Origin: Theobroma cacao
Lineage: Eukaryota; Streptophyta; Magnoliopsida; Malvales; Malvaceae
Assembly: GCF_000208745.1 (NCBI RefSeq)
Contig: NC_030858.1
Span: 9,351,739 to 9,415,738, forward strand
Length of the DNA: 64,000 nucleotides
Reading direction: 5' to 3'
The notes under the pieces were generated by a model that saw nothing but the letters and a program-made list of their open reading frames with translations, searched no databases and was not told where the DNA came from. Below, in pieces: positions 12,090 through 22,719 of this stretch (within the stretch, counting starts at the first letter, position 1; each line of letters starts with the position of its first letter). The translations under genes were made by a program, and so were the position numbers.

Positions 12090-13195
12090 CAAAAAAAGAA
12101 AAAAGTCGGATGTTGGCCATGCAAGAAGAACTTGAACAATTTGAAAGAAATAGAGTATGGACATTTGTTTCGAGGCCATTCAATCACCCAATTGTTGGTA
12201 CAAAGTGGGTGTAGAGAACCAAGATAGATGAACATGGTAATGAAATAAAAAACAAAGCTAGGCTAGTTACTCAAAGATATAATCAGGAAGAAGGTATTGA
12301 TTATGCTGAAACCTTTGCTCTTGTTGCCAGGTCAGAAGCCATAAGATTATTACTTGCATTTGCATGTTTCATGAATTTCAAATTATTTCAAATGGATGTG
12401 AAAAGTGCATTTTTAAATGACCTTATTCAAGAAAGAGTTTATGTCAAACAACCCCCTCGTTTTGAAGATTTTGAAAAGCCTGATTATGTTTTTAAACTGC
12501 ATAAGGCCTTATATGGATTAAAACAAGCTCCAGGAGCTTGGTACAAATGACTCTCAAAATTCTTAGTTGAAAAAGGTTACATTAGAGGAAGTATTGATGC
12601 AACCCTATTTTTTTTTTTATAATTGGAGGAGGGGGGAATTCAAACCCTACTTTTTAGATAAGGGGATCATGCACCAACCAATGAGCCAAATACCCAGGTG
12701 CTGATCCAACCCTATTTATTAAGAAATACTTGAATGACTTAATTATAGTTCAAATTTATGTGGATGATATTGTATTTGGTGCTACCAATGAAGCTTTATG
12801 TAAGAACTTTGTTGAAGAAATACAAGGTGAGTTTGAAATGAGCATGATAGGTGAACTAAAATTCTTTCTTGGCCTTCAAATCAAACAATGTGAGGATGGT
12901 ATCTTTATCAATTAAGAAAGACACATTCAAGACATGTTAAAAAATTTTGACGTGATGAAGCTAAAGTCAATTAGCATGCCAATGAGTACCTCTACCAAGC
13001 TTGATAAAGATGAAAAAGGAAATAGTGTTGATCAAAAGCTCTATAGATGTATGATTAGCTCTTTACTCTACTTAATAGCTAGCAGACCTGACATACAGTT
13101 TAGTGTATGTTTGTGTGCACATTTTCAATCACATCCCAAAGAGTCACATTTAACAGTTGTAAAAAGAATCTTTAGTTATCTCTTGGATACATAGA
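12090..13195 (+). pseudogene. Copia reverse transcriptase, interrupted by a SINE
   Basis: Copia RT after integrase, as expected. Blocks in order are VWTFVSRPFNHPIVGTKWV, KARLVTQRYNQEEGIDYAETFALVAR, FQMDVKSAFLND, then the VFKLHKALYGLKQAPGAWY block. Next comes the SINE insertion (12611-12702), then an intact catalytic YVDDIVFG (about 12760), FFLGLQIKQ and YLIASRPDIQFSV. Before the SINE the frame matches the integrase frame; after it the frame is moved by exactly the 107 inserted bases (92-bp SINE plus 15-bp duplication). A further shift lies near 13290. Stops are also present at about 12212, 12548 and 12913. Confidence 0.9.
12611..12702 (-). mobile_element. Short tRNA-derived SINE, 92 bp, inside copia RT
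   Basis: On the minus strand it has a pol III A box, TGGCTCATTGG (12678-12688), a B box GGTTTGAATTC (12636-12646, two C-to-T changes from GGTTCGANTCC), and a poly-A tail (the T-run from 12611). The boxes are about 32 bp apart, normal for tRNA-derived SINEs. It is bordered by GATGCAACCCTATTT (12596-12610) and GATCCAACCCTATTT (12703-12717), a 15-bp target duplication with one change. Removing the insert and one duplication restores the RT frame. I do not know the family name. Confidence 0.88.
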
Positions 13196-13199
13196 GTTT

Positions 13200-13706
13200 A
13201 GGATTATAGTATCCAAGAGGATCATCTTTTAATCTTATTGGATACTCTAATACTGACTTTACTGGAAGTAAAATAGATAAGAAAAGCACAGTGGCATCTA
13301 TCAGTTTCTTGAAAATATGCTTGTATCTTGGTCATGTAAAAAGCAAAACTCTGTTTCATTATCAACAGCTGAAGCTGAATACATATCCTTAGGAGGTTGT
13401 TGTGCTCAAATTATATGGACTAAACAACAGTTAAAAGATTTTGGAGTAACCATGCATAATATACCCATATTTTGTGATAACATTAGTGCTATAAACATTT
13501 GAAAAAATCTAGTTCAGCACTCTAGAACCAAATACATTGAAACTCGACATCATTTTGTTTGAGATCATGTGCTTAAAAGAGATATTAAGATTGAATTTGT
13601 TGACACCGTGCATCAACTGTCTGATATCTTCATTAAACCCGTAAACAAAGAACAATTTTGCAAAATTAGGAGAAATCTAGAGATGCTTAATGTAAATGAG
13701 CTTTAG
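13200..13706 (+). pseudogene. Copia RNase H
   Basis: C-terminal RNase H of the polyprotein. GYSNTDFTGSKIDKKS (about 13240-13285) corresponds to the usual GYSDADWAG block with the first Asp changed to Asn. LVSWSCKKQNSVSLSTAEAEYISLGGC keeps the catalytic Glu in AEAEY (about 13370). Further on are FCDNISAINI, HSRTKYIETRHHFV and DIFIKPVNKEQF, the standard copia ending. A frameshift near 13290 separates the halves. The frame ends at the TAG at 13704-13706. Confidence 0.87.
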
Positions 13707-14115
13707 GTAAATCTCTTGAGTTCTCCTTTTACAAGATAGTAAAAACTTAGTCGGTCAAGAGAATCACTTAACTGATTAAAAACATTATGTATTGATCTAT
13801 TTATTTAGAATGCTTAACTTAGTCGATTAAATGTAAAACTTAATCAGTTAAGAAACTAAAATAATAAAAAAAAAGGAACAAGGGGCAAAGAAAACTGTCT
13901 AACTGAAAACAAAAAAAATAATAAATTGGGTCAAAATTTAAAATTTTGAATTTTGAAAAAAAAGATGTCTGACCTTATTTAAAGAGGGAGATTAATAACT
14001 TCTCTCAACTCCACACCTTCTCTTTATATTTTTTCTTTTCTTGAACTGCCCTTCTCAAAATCGAAACCCTTCATCTCAAACTTTTCAAACCCTAAGTCGA
14101 AAACTACCAAGAATA
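13707..14115 (+). other. Spacer between pol and ORF3 with palindrome repeats
   Basis: Non-coding, A-rich. Between about 13745 and 13860 it holds four CTTAATCGATTAAG-like motifs, the same motif that recurs in the LTRs of this element and of the copia at 53023-61538. A pyrimidine-rich run (13997-14045) just upstream of ORF3 could be a leader or a splice acceptor tract for a subgenomic RNA. That role is inference. Confidence 0.55.
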
Positions 14116-15704
14116 ATGGTCAAATCTTCACTACCAAGTGATGCTCAAGAAAAGAAAAAAGGGAAACATCCCATTGCACTAGATAGATCTTCTAGTGCTA
14201 GTCTTGTTAAATAATTTTACTCTAGCATTGCACTAGATAAGACAGAGCTTGATGATCTAGAGGATTTTGTTGAGGACGGTCTTAATGTGTTTCTGAATGG
14301 AAAGAAATTTGTGCTCACTATTGCTGATTTGGGAAATTTGCTAAAAATTGAGTGTAATGTGGGTGAATATGAGATTCCAGAAGAATATGATCCCTCATCT
14401 CTGTGGGAAATCGTCACTTGGAAAAAGGAAAGATACGTTTCCAGGAGTTATGCAAGTTTTATCAAATGTCATCAAACTAGGATCTTACACTACTTTATTG
14501 CATCAACAATTCATGGATGAAGCGGTAGCTTTAGCTATGTAAGTCTTCAAGACATGTGGCTGATGGAACATGCATTCAATGCAACTCCTCTCAATCTTGG
14601 AAGATTTATGATTGAAAAAATGAAGGGAACTTGCCACGTAGATAAATTTAATCTGGCTTATGGGAACCTCATTGCCTTCTTGGTAAGAAAGAAGGGAATT
14701 TGGAACACAAGATATCAAATGGATCAGGTCAAAAGTAGAGATCAAACCATTTATTTGGCAAGTCTACAAATATGGGATATAAACTTGAAGGAGAAAAATT
14801 TATTAAAACCTTTAAAGACACCCTAAGAAATGAGAATCCCACTCCTGCTCAGGCCAAGTCAACTTCATCTCAAATCTCTAATGAGATGATTCCAAATATA
14901 TTGATGAGAATTGATGGTAAGCTAATTGATCAGTCCGATAGGATTTTGAAAATTGAAGATCAACTGCAAGGGCTAGCAAATTTTATGAAAAAAAAAGGAA
15001 AAACACCATATGGTCCTGCATTTGAAGGTACCTTAGCAGCCCTAAGTCCTATACCAGAAAGACAAACTACTGAGAATCTTGCTTCTCACACTGAAGGTGG
15101 TGAACCTAAACCTACCACAGCAAGAAAATAGTTTACTCTTGAACTTGAAGTTGAAGAAGAATACAATGATGATACAGAAGTGATTGGATCTCTTAATGAC
15201 ATCATTGACAATTTTAATCCTTAACAACATGATGAAGCACAGAAAGTTAAGCCATCTCCAACAAATTCTGAGGAAGTTTTAATTATGGATGTGTTTCATC
15301 AAATGGTAAAGAAAGAGCAAGCTGAAAAAGAAGCAGCAATAAGCAAAACACAAAAACCAACGCCTACAAGAGCTTCACCTGAATCAGTTCACACCGCAGG
15401 CAGAAGTGAACCTATTGACAAAGTGAAAGGGAAAGCAACTGTATCTACACAAGATAGAGTCAAACCCACTGGAAAAAGAAAAAAGACAATGGCAACGAAA
15501 ACTAGGTTCCTTAAAAGAAGAATGTTTTCCAAGCTAACTGACAAAGCTAGATCCTTAGTTAAATCCTTTAGCCAGAATCCTCTCTAAGTCTCAGACACTC
15601 CTTCCCCTAATTCCTCACCACAAAAATCATCACTCTTGTCATCTCCCCAACCCATAAGTGTTCACTTTGAGACTGATGAATCCACCCCCTCTAACTCTTC
15701 TTGA
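14116..15704 (+). pseudogene. ORF3 in envelope position (plant transposon-protein domain)
   Basis: A third reading frame between pol and the 3' LTR, the position of the envelope-like ORF in SIRE/Maximus elements. It opens with MVKSSLPSDAQEKKK at 14116. A globular N-terminal region follows (VLTIADLGNLLKIECNVGEYEIP; ILHYFIASTIHG; SFSYVSLQDMWLMEHAFNATPLN; KFNLAYGNLIAF), resembling the 'putative plant transposon protein' domain found in such ORFs. After a frameshift near 14760 the C-terminal half is Lys/Glu/Ser/Pro-rich with a probable coiled coil (IDGKLIDQSDRILKIEDQLQGL) and ends at a TGA at 15702-15704. Stops lie at about 14212, 14539, 15129, 15222 and 15585. I see no signal peptide or clear membrane segment, so a fusogenic role is not supported here. 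Confidence 0.7.
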
Positions 15705-16261
15705 ATTAGCAGACCAACTTGTTTTGCTGATAACAAAAAGAGGGAGAAAGTAGAAGTAGCAGTACAGAAATTTAGGAATCTGATTCTAATGATGCATAAT
15801 TGTTTATGACATTCTGCTATGTTGACTATTGATGGTTAGTATTTGGATGTTGATAACTTACTTTTTGTTATGATACTTTGTTATCTTTGTTGGCTTGTTA
15901 ATGACATTTGATTTTAGAATGGATATGGTCTGTTGATGATGATATGCTGATAATAGTTGGTTACAATGTTGATAATATCTTGTCATTTATTACTGGTAGT
16001 TCTACAAGCTTGTATGTCAATTCATGAATATATTCTGTTATATGTCTGAATCAATGCTTGTTATCTTTATTAAGAAATAGATAAAAATTAGCTAGCATGC
16101 TAAGTTGGATAACCAAATAACTTGAAAAGATCATGCATACATTAAAGGGGGAGCAAACACTCAGAGGGAGAAATTCTTCATCTTGTGCAATACAAAAGGA
16201 ATGAATAGACACTGTGCCATTAATCAAGGAATGTTTTGTCATCATCAAAAAAAAGAGAGAT
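15705..16261 (+). other. Copia 3' untranslated region with polypurine tracts
   Basis: Non-coding. Contains purine tracts near 15735-15752, 16145-16155 and 16163-16172, and a final A/G run (16246-16260) directly before the 3' LTR. The last is the likely plus-strand primer site. Several purine tracts spread over this region also occur in the second copia (55025-55900). Confidence 0.65.
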
Positions 16262-17448
16262 TGTTGGCTCTATAAGTTTTTAATGATAACAAAACATTCC
16301 CACTCATTAACGTCTAACTATACTACTTGAGTGTATAAGATGAAAATGTATGTCAATAATAAATTAATCACTGGAAAGCAAATATCAAAACTCATTAGAA
16401 TAAGGAGTTACAAATGAGCCACAAACAAAAGCCTCTTAGTCGAATAACCAAGGAAGTTAGTTAGCTAAAATCCAAAAGTGAAATTGGATGGTTCAAAGAT
16501 AGTAAGCTCTTAATCAATTGAAGCTTTACTTAATCGATTAAGAGAGTCAAGCAGATTACGAGACAGAAAAGACTTAATCGACTAAGAAGTATGATTAGCC
16601 AGCTAAGAGCTCACTACCAAAGAATTTAATTACAAGACAAAGAAGACTTAATCGACTAAGAAGTATGGTTAGTCAACTAAAAGCACACTGTTTGAGAATT
16701 TGAATTTGAATGACTGAAGACAAACTAACTGCTAGAAAGAACTCTAAACTGTTTCTAACAGTCTGAAGCTATCTACATCCATCAAAGTTGATTTTTCAAG
16801 TATAAAAGACATCTCCAATGGTAAAGAAGAAGATGAGATGCTTTAAAGAAAAAAAAAAGCCCAAAAATAGCAAAAATTCTCTTAATCCTTCTTGCACTTC
16901 ACTCAAATCTTTGTAATAGAGCTTAGCACTTCATCTTGTACCATTCAGACTAGGTTAGTGATAATAGGTATTTCTTCATATCGTACTCCTTGATTACTTA
17001 GAGTGTGCGAGTCACTCTAAGGGAATTAATAAGCTTGGGTTAGCTTGATTAGTATTATAGGTTCTAACTCAACCTAGGAAAAGTTAGATTTAGGTTTTGG
17101 TTGATCTTGGTAAAAACCATTGTTAAAGGTTGTGGTTGAGCTTGTGAAAAGCCATTGTAAAAGCTTGGTGGAAGCTTGGGAATTTCACTAATTCTAGTGA
17201 TTTGATTTGAAAATCCTTGGTTGAAAAATCAAGGTAGTGGATGTAGGTCAAAGAGACCGAACCACTATAAATCTTTGTACATTGTCTACTTTCTTTTAAT
17301 TTTTACTTCAATCTACTTTAAATCATTCTTCCATTTGATATTTAACTTCTCATCATTAACCTTTAACAAGTCTTTAATTAGTAGAAAAGTTTAGTGACAT
17401 TTAGAAAGTGTTATTCACCCCTCTTTAGCACACATCTAAGGACCAACA
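16262..17448 (+). repeat. Copia 3' LTR, 1187 bp
   Basis: Direct repeat of the 5' LTR, starting TGTTGGCTC and ending GACCAACA. TATA-like motif at 16801. It has no hAT insertion, so it shows what the 5' LTR looked like before that event. Confidence 0.93.
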
Positions 17449-19152
17449 AAACTTGAAACAAATATCAGAAGTCCAAACTAAATACGTCAAATATCACTTC
17501 AAATAGATCATGGAGCGCTAGATAAAATGGACAATCAAAACAAACTATGCCATAGCACCAAAGTGGTCTAGAACATAGTCACCCATCGTAGATCAAAGGG
17601 GGGTTAGGATCGCATCAACTACTGAACAAACAAAACAAAACTAAGCATTGTGCATAATAGTTAATGGCTACTATTGCTAGCTACAGGTCCATAACTTAAG
17701 TAGGCTCCACTAAAACATTTTTCTTTACGAGTTTCCAAATATTCAAATGTTGGTTACCAAACGAAAGCTGAATTCATTCACCATCTAGGATCAAGAAGGT
17801 TGAAACAAAAATAAATCGTAGTATCCAAAGTCCATTTCCAAACAAAAGATGAATCTAATCATGAACAAAATTAAAGATCTAAACAAAACCAAAGATCGAA
17901 GCAAAACTAAATTGAAGTCATCAATCATACCAATAACTCAAAGACAAATTGACCTAATGCTAGGATTTATGCAGAACTAATCATTTTTCATCCTAAATTT
18001 TCGAATCATCAATCATCCAACTAGTCATAGACAATCTCAATTTTATGGTATCAAACATTTGAAAGGCTTGTTTCCCATGTTCAAAACTAAATACATAATA
18101 AACATATTTATATAGTATACTTAGCTTTCACCAAACAAACTTGAAACCATCATTCACGTTACAAAATTATTGAAATATGTTTTAATGCGAGGTTATAGAA
18201 TAGGCATGTTTAGTTATATAAAAATAATTAAAAATTTCGTATCTGCCAATCTCGTCGAAGTGTGTGTTTCCTTTTAGCACTTTTCATTGCAGGGTTGACT
18301 TATTCAAAACTCAAACTACTCTAATAGCGCCTAAGATGCCGTTTAATCATTAATATCTTCAAGGACCCATAATTATTTTGTAATACAATAAATACCCATT
18401 TCTAACTCTATATAACCCATGCTTGAATCCAAAGATTTTATCTAATAGTTGTTCTAAAACTTATACCTATCAAATATACAACTTAACTTACACCTTTCTT
18501 ACCTTGATGAGCTCTTACACAAGGGTTCCAACAAATCTTGAAAACCTAGGTAGAAAATTTAAATCCAAAGAAAGAAATAAAATTTAGAACTTGAAAACCC
18601 TTTTCTTGAAAGAATTTTAGGAGAAAATCAAGAATTAGAAATCCTTACCTTTAGTTCTCGAAGGTCAAGGTTTAATAGTGGAGTTTGAAGGTCTTGAAAG
18701 TTGAGAAATTTGAGAGAAAATGATTGGAAGAAAAATAGGAATGAAAAAAATGAAAAAGGCTTGGAATTTGGGGGGTTTTAGGCTTTTATTTTTCTACTGG
18801 TGCTCTTTGGGGTTGACTACTTTTGGTAAGAAATCGGCTATGGCTAAGAATCTGCCCTAGGGTCGACTACTTTGAAGGGGTAGTTGACAGTGGTCTAGAA
18901 AGTTGCCCTTGTTCAAACAAATTCCTAGGGTTAACTTCTCAAGGGCAAGGGTCGACCCTTCAACCTCCAACTTGCAAATATTGATCATTTTGAGTTTTAA
19001 ATCAACTTTAGTCAACCCACCAACCTTCGAATATTTTGTGAATGGTTTTCTCAAGGTTAGAAATCAAGGGAATTATGCTAGTCAGCGCATTTCCTCAACT
19101 CACGAAGTTGATTACCTAGTTTGTCCAAATAATTGAAACTAGGGTTTTCACA
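17449..19152 (-). repeat. Gypsy LTR, outer portion (after the nested copia)
   Basis: Continuation of the LTR from 5315, ending in TTTTCACA at 19152. Joined in thought with 4280-5315 and counting the duplicated 5 bp once, the LTR is about 2.7 kb. At 18810-19020 it carries a cluster of (A)GGGTCGACCC(T) palindrome variants (for example 18947-18961). No credible ORF. Confidence 0.75.
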
Positions 19153-19985
19153 AGTTGGTATATCAAAAGCTCCAATCGATATACACAGCCAAAACTCTCT
19201 TCCAACTTAAAACAACAAAAGACCCTGCACAAAAAAGAAACTCCAAGTCCCCTAGACCAGAAACAAAGGAGACAAATCAACATCAAGAGAACAAAACTAT
19301 ACCCAGACTCTCTTGCTTTTGTTATACAGTTTGAGTGACTCTCAACCATATCCCCCTAGGACCCACAGCCCATGATATAGACAGTTTCCCGCATAAACAC
19401 CAACAAACCAACCCCAAATGAAACATTCAATTTGAATTCATTGAAGAGACAATAAAAAGACACAAAACAATTCACTTAAAAGACGCAGAGGACTTCACTT
19501 TGCAGTCGCACCGCGTTTTTAGAAAGGATAACAGCCTCTTGATTTGCCTCTCTCATCACATGTTTCATCTTCCATGATCCCAACTGCTCTTTCAACCTTT
19601 CTATTTGCACCATCCACTTACGAAATCTCTAAGGCATCAGCTTCGAATTCAAAACCCACTTTACCACGTTACTAACACCACTTTCAATTAACAAAGAGTG
19701 GTTTTCTTTCCATTTAGAAGCTGTGAACACTTTAAAAGCTTCCTTCACAGCAAGGATCTCGGCTGTCAAGGAGTCCGTAACACCAATTGGTTTTGAGAAA
19801 GAAATCTTCACTTCATCAGCCTCATTTCTCAATAACCCTTCCATACCTACAAGACCCACGCAACCTTTAACTGCACCATCAACTCTAAACTTCATTTGAC
19901 CCAACCTCGGCGCCTTCCGTTTAAGTCCTATCCTAACCTTGGGTCTCTTCTTAACAAAGTTGCCAGCAGCAGGACGTGATATGTT
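19153..19985 (-). pseudogene. LINE 3' end in antisense: RNase H domain plus 3' UTR start
   Basis: On the minus strand, MKFRVDGAVKGCVGLVGMEGLLRN (19830-19900) is the first strand pair of the plant LINE-type RNase H (RVT_3) with its Asp. LTAEILAVKEAFKVF carries the Glu, and LLIESGVSNVVKWVLNSK follows, where SD is expected in place of SG. After a stop the text WKMKHVMREANQEA (19545-19590) is the usual C-terminal block. The next 400 bases toward 19153 are 3' untranslated. The domain sits at the end of ORF2 in L1-type plant LINEs. The gypsy LTR abuts its left side. Confidence 0.82.
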
Positions 19986-20255
19986 GGTCTGCGTTTATTT
20001 TTGAGAGAATTGTTTTATTTGAGTTGTTCTTTCTTATCTTGTTTGATCATCGACTGCTACTGTCCTGTTGTTATCTTATGTAGCAGCGTCTGTGTTATTT
20101 TTCTTGTGTTGGATGATCCTTGTCTGTTGCTGTTTTGCTGTTTATTTGTGCAGCAACGTCTATATCATTTTTTTTTTTATATCCTGTGATCTTCACACTC
20201 TTTTTATGACGCCAATATTAATAAGCTCTGCCATTCAAAAAAAAATTAATGCCGG
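19986..20255 (+). mobile_element. LINE 3' UTR in sense orientation with poly-A tail
   Basis: T/G-rich sequence with repeats of a 'cagcaacgtct' phrase (20082-20095 and 20150-20162), then 'attaataagctctgcc' and an A-run at 20238-20246. This has the look of a LINE 3' UTR and tail. It stands head-to-head with the antisense RNase H fragment, as expected of a 5'-inverted (twin-primed) insertion. The hydrophobic short ORFs here are UTR artefacts. Confidence 0.5.
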
Positions 20256-20692
20256 TTAGTCAACTACTAGTCATAAATATCTATTTAATTTAAAATAAAA
20301 ATATTAAGACTTGATTAAACATAATAGAATAATAAAAACTTATTTGAATTTTCTTAAATAATGCAAAAAAATTTTAAAATATTATCCCAATTTTTAAACT
20401 TTATATCTATTCATTTCTAATTCTATACCATATATTTTAATATTATATCTTTTTCTGAGTAGATAAGAATTTGACATTTTAAAGAAAGATGAAGGGAAAA
20501 TAATTTCCCAAAAAGGTGTCGTGGTGAGTGGCCTTTCCAAAAATATGGTTTTTCTACCGATCAATGAAATGCTGACTTGCATTAATCTAAAATATAATGA
20601 TAAAATAATTTCTCTAGTTATTTTAAATATCCATTTAAACTTATATTTTTATTTTTATTAATTGAATCCTTAACTTATTATATTTTATTAAA
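20256..20692. other. AT-rich non-coding sequence
   Basis: No coding similarity, no RNA gene and no clear repeat beyond simple A/T tracts. Confidence 0.6.
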
Positions 20693-21210
20693 AGCATAAT
20701 ACTCAAATAAACCCCTAAATTATTCAAGAAAATTCATAAGTTCTTGTCTTTTTATTATGTTCAATCAAGCCCCAATACTTTTATTTTGAATCAAATAAGC
20801 CGTTATAACTAATGATTGATTAATTGCCATTAGTCAAAATATCCATTGTCATTTTATACCCACGTGGCACTAATATAGGATTGATGTAGAAGATGAAAAA
20901 TGTTATATGGTCATATTATCATGTCAAATTAACATGTCACATCATCATTGATTATGATATATCAGTATTCACATTATCATCAATTATGATATGTTAACAT
21001 GCCTAAATAGTGCCACGTGGCATAGAATGATAAATTGCATTTTAACTAAGTCAATCATTAATAATAAGGGCTTATTTGACTCAAAATAAAAGTATAACGG
21101 TTTGTTTAGCTTAAAATAAAAGTATAAAAACTTAATTGAACACAATAAAATTATAAAAACTTATTTGAATTTTTTTGAATTGTTTAGGAATTTTTTTAGA
21201 TATTATGCCT
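20693..21210. mobile_element. MITE with long imperfect inverted repeats, 518 bp
   Basis: The left end AGCATAATACTCAAATAAA and the complement of the right end AGGCATAATATCTAAAAAAA are inverted repeats that continue for roughly 200 bases. They include paired 'acttttattttgaatcaaataagcc' type stretches and a CACGTGGCAC block in each arm. Flanks are TTATTAAA (20685-20692) and TTAATAAA (21211-21218), an 8-bp duplication with one change. No ORF. The duplication length would suit hAT; a 9-bp Mutator-type reading is also possible. Confidence 0.72.
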
Positions 21211-22013
21211 TTAATAAATGAGTGGAATTTGAGGGAAAAACATCGATGGCTATAATTAACGGCTCCATTAATTACTCACCTATGATTGTATCCGCAAGAA
21301 AAAAATCGAATGATGCGGCATACACGATTATAAATCTATATGTCATGGGTGGATGCTAATATATGTGAGTAAACTAGACCATCAGCCAGATCATGGTGTT
21401 TTTTTTTTAAAATCTATATCCAGCTCATTTGGTATAAAATAATAAGTTAAGAGTTCAACTGACACAAAACCAAAAAAATAAGAGTTTAAATGAAAACTTT
21501 GACATAGTAGAAGGACTTAATTTGTGATTATGTCTTAATGTAATAGAAAAGTGAAAAATAAGGCTGAATTACCCCTTGTGGTTTGGAAAAAAAATAAGTT
21601 TGCCCCATGTTAATCTTTTGAAGTTAAACTTAAACCCACAACCGCCTTTAATTTGCTTCATTACTTAAATATCGCATCACGCTTTTAGATCTTTTTTAAT
21701 TCGAGGTTAAAATCATTACCTTACAAGTCCATGTACCTGTACTTTCTAAATTTTCAAATAGTCTATGTAGTTTGATTTTTGTCACAATCAAGAAAATCAT
21801 ATTAAAATATACTAACTTGGTATCTTTGTGGTTGTGAATTGATGACATGCCATACAAAAAGTAATATATTAATAATTTTAAAAAATTAATGAATTCATGG
21901 ACGTTTTCTGATGATATGGAAATGATGTATATTAAAAGCTACTTAATATCTTATGCGTACAAATCATTATTTTAAAATTTTCTTTAACTTAGCCACAAAA
22001 AACATGGAGAGAA
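21211..22013. other. Non-coding stretch, possible second MITE fragment
   Basis: AT-rich. Around 21565-21800 a 'gaattaccccttgtggtttgg' opening, followed by sentences rich in 'acttaaaccc/gtttgattttt', is reminiscent of another plant MITE family, but I could not find its partner arm. Nothing else is supported. Confidence 0.4.
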
Positions 22014-22717
22014 TGTGCTTCAAAGTCAAAAGTGAGAAAGACAAAAGACAATAATGAACCGTGACATGCACAGCCCACAAGACTAGTTGGGGCAGCAGCA
22101 TAAACAGGTGCCGCACACCTCTCAAGTCGAAAAATTGACCTTACACCAATATAGATTGGGGACCCATCGACAATCATTTGGTCCTAGACATGCCTCGCCA
22201 CCTAGTTTCGTAGGACTATGAGCCCAACGACACAGAAAGTTCGTATGAAGAGCCCAAAGTTGAATAAAGTATCATATGAAGGAATTCATGTAGGGTTAAG
22301 ATTTTTTGTGTAATTATTTATTTTATTTGTACTAAGACTTTAGGTTAATCAAAATATTTATTTACTTTAATCTCTTGTTACCAATTCTAGTTGTAATAGA
22401 CTACTAGAAGTAGAGTTGGTTTAGGATTAGGGAAATCTATTATAAATAGGATATTTAGGCATCAGTTGTAGGGCATTGAGTCAATTGCCCAAGTAGTGAT
22501 AGGGATTCAAGCAATTTAGGTTATTTGCTTAGAATCGTAGGTATTTGCTTTTTCTTGGTAATAATATAGTTCTTTTTCTTCAAATTTTTTTCTTCAAGTT
22601 TATTCAGTTTTCACTTCCTCATCTTTGTGCAATATTTTGAATTAAGCTTGTTTAGGCTTTCAACCCCCAAGCCTTAAACACTATGCGAATCATGGCTAAA
22701 GTTCCAAACTCATAACA
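22014..22717 (+). repeat. LARD 5' LTR
   Basis: Direct repeat partner of 23810-24491. Shared landmarks are 'gcccaacgacacag', 'tgtgtaattatttatttta', 'agaagtagagtt' and 'gggattcaagcaattta'. Confidence 0.8.
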
Positions 22718-22719
22718 AG

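Larger units (their letters stand above)
5316..17448 (+). mobile_element. Ty1/copia SIRE/Maximus-like element with two LTRs, nested in the gypsy LTR
   Basis: A complete but decayed copia element: 5' LTR 5316-8743, PBS 8746, gag-pol 8802-13706, a third ORF 14116-15704, a polypurine tract just before 16262, and 3' LTR 16262-17448. Both LTR ends are TGTTGGC...ACCAACA (5' copy ends in ACCAATA). The flanks are AAAGT (5311-5315) and AAACT (17449-17453), a 5-bp target duplication with one change. After removing the hAT insert the 5' LTR is about 1188 bp against 1187 bp for the 3' LTR. I count 10 differences in the first 125 or so aligned LTR bases, so it is not recent. Confidence 0.93.
1..19152 (-). 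mobile_element. Ty3/gypsy Del/Tekay-like element, partial, split by a nested copia element
   Basis: The minus strand reads, from right to left, LTR, primer binding site, gag, protease, reverse transcriptase, RNase H and the start of integrase. That is the gypsy order. The element runs off the left edge, so the rest of integrase, any chromodomain and the 3' LTR are missing. The LTR is interrupted at 5316-17448 by a SIRE-like copia element. Stops and frameshifts occur in all domains, so it is inactive. Assignment to Del/Tekay rests on the tRNA-iMet primer site, the long LTR (about 2.7 kb once the insert is removed) and the general look of gag and RT. The lineage is less certain than the superfamily. 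Confidence 0.85.

Noticed and set aside
14217..14417. 66-codon minus-strand Ser-rich frame
   Set aside because: Antisense of ORF3 of the copia element; no motif.
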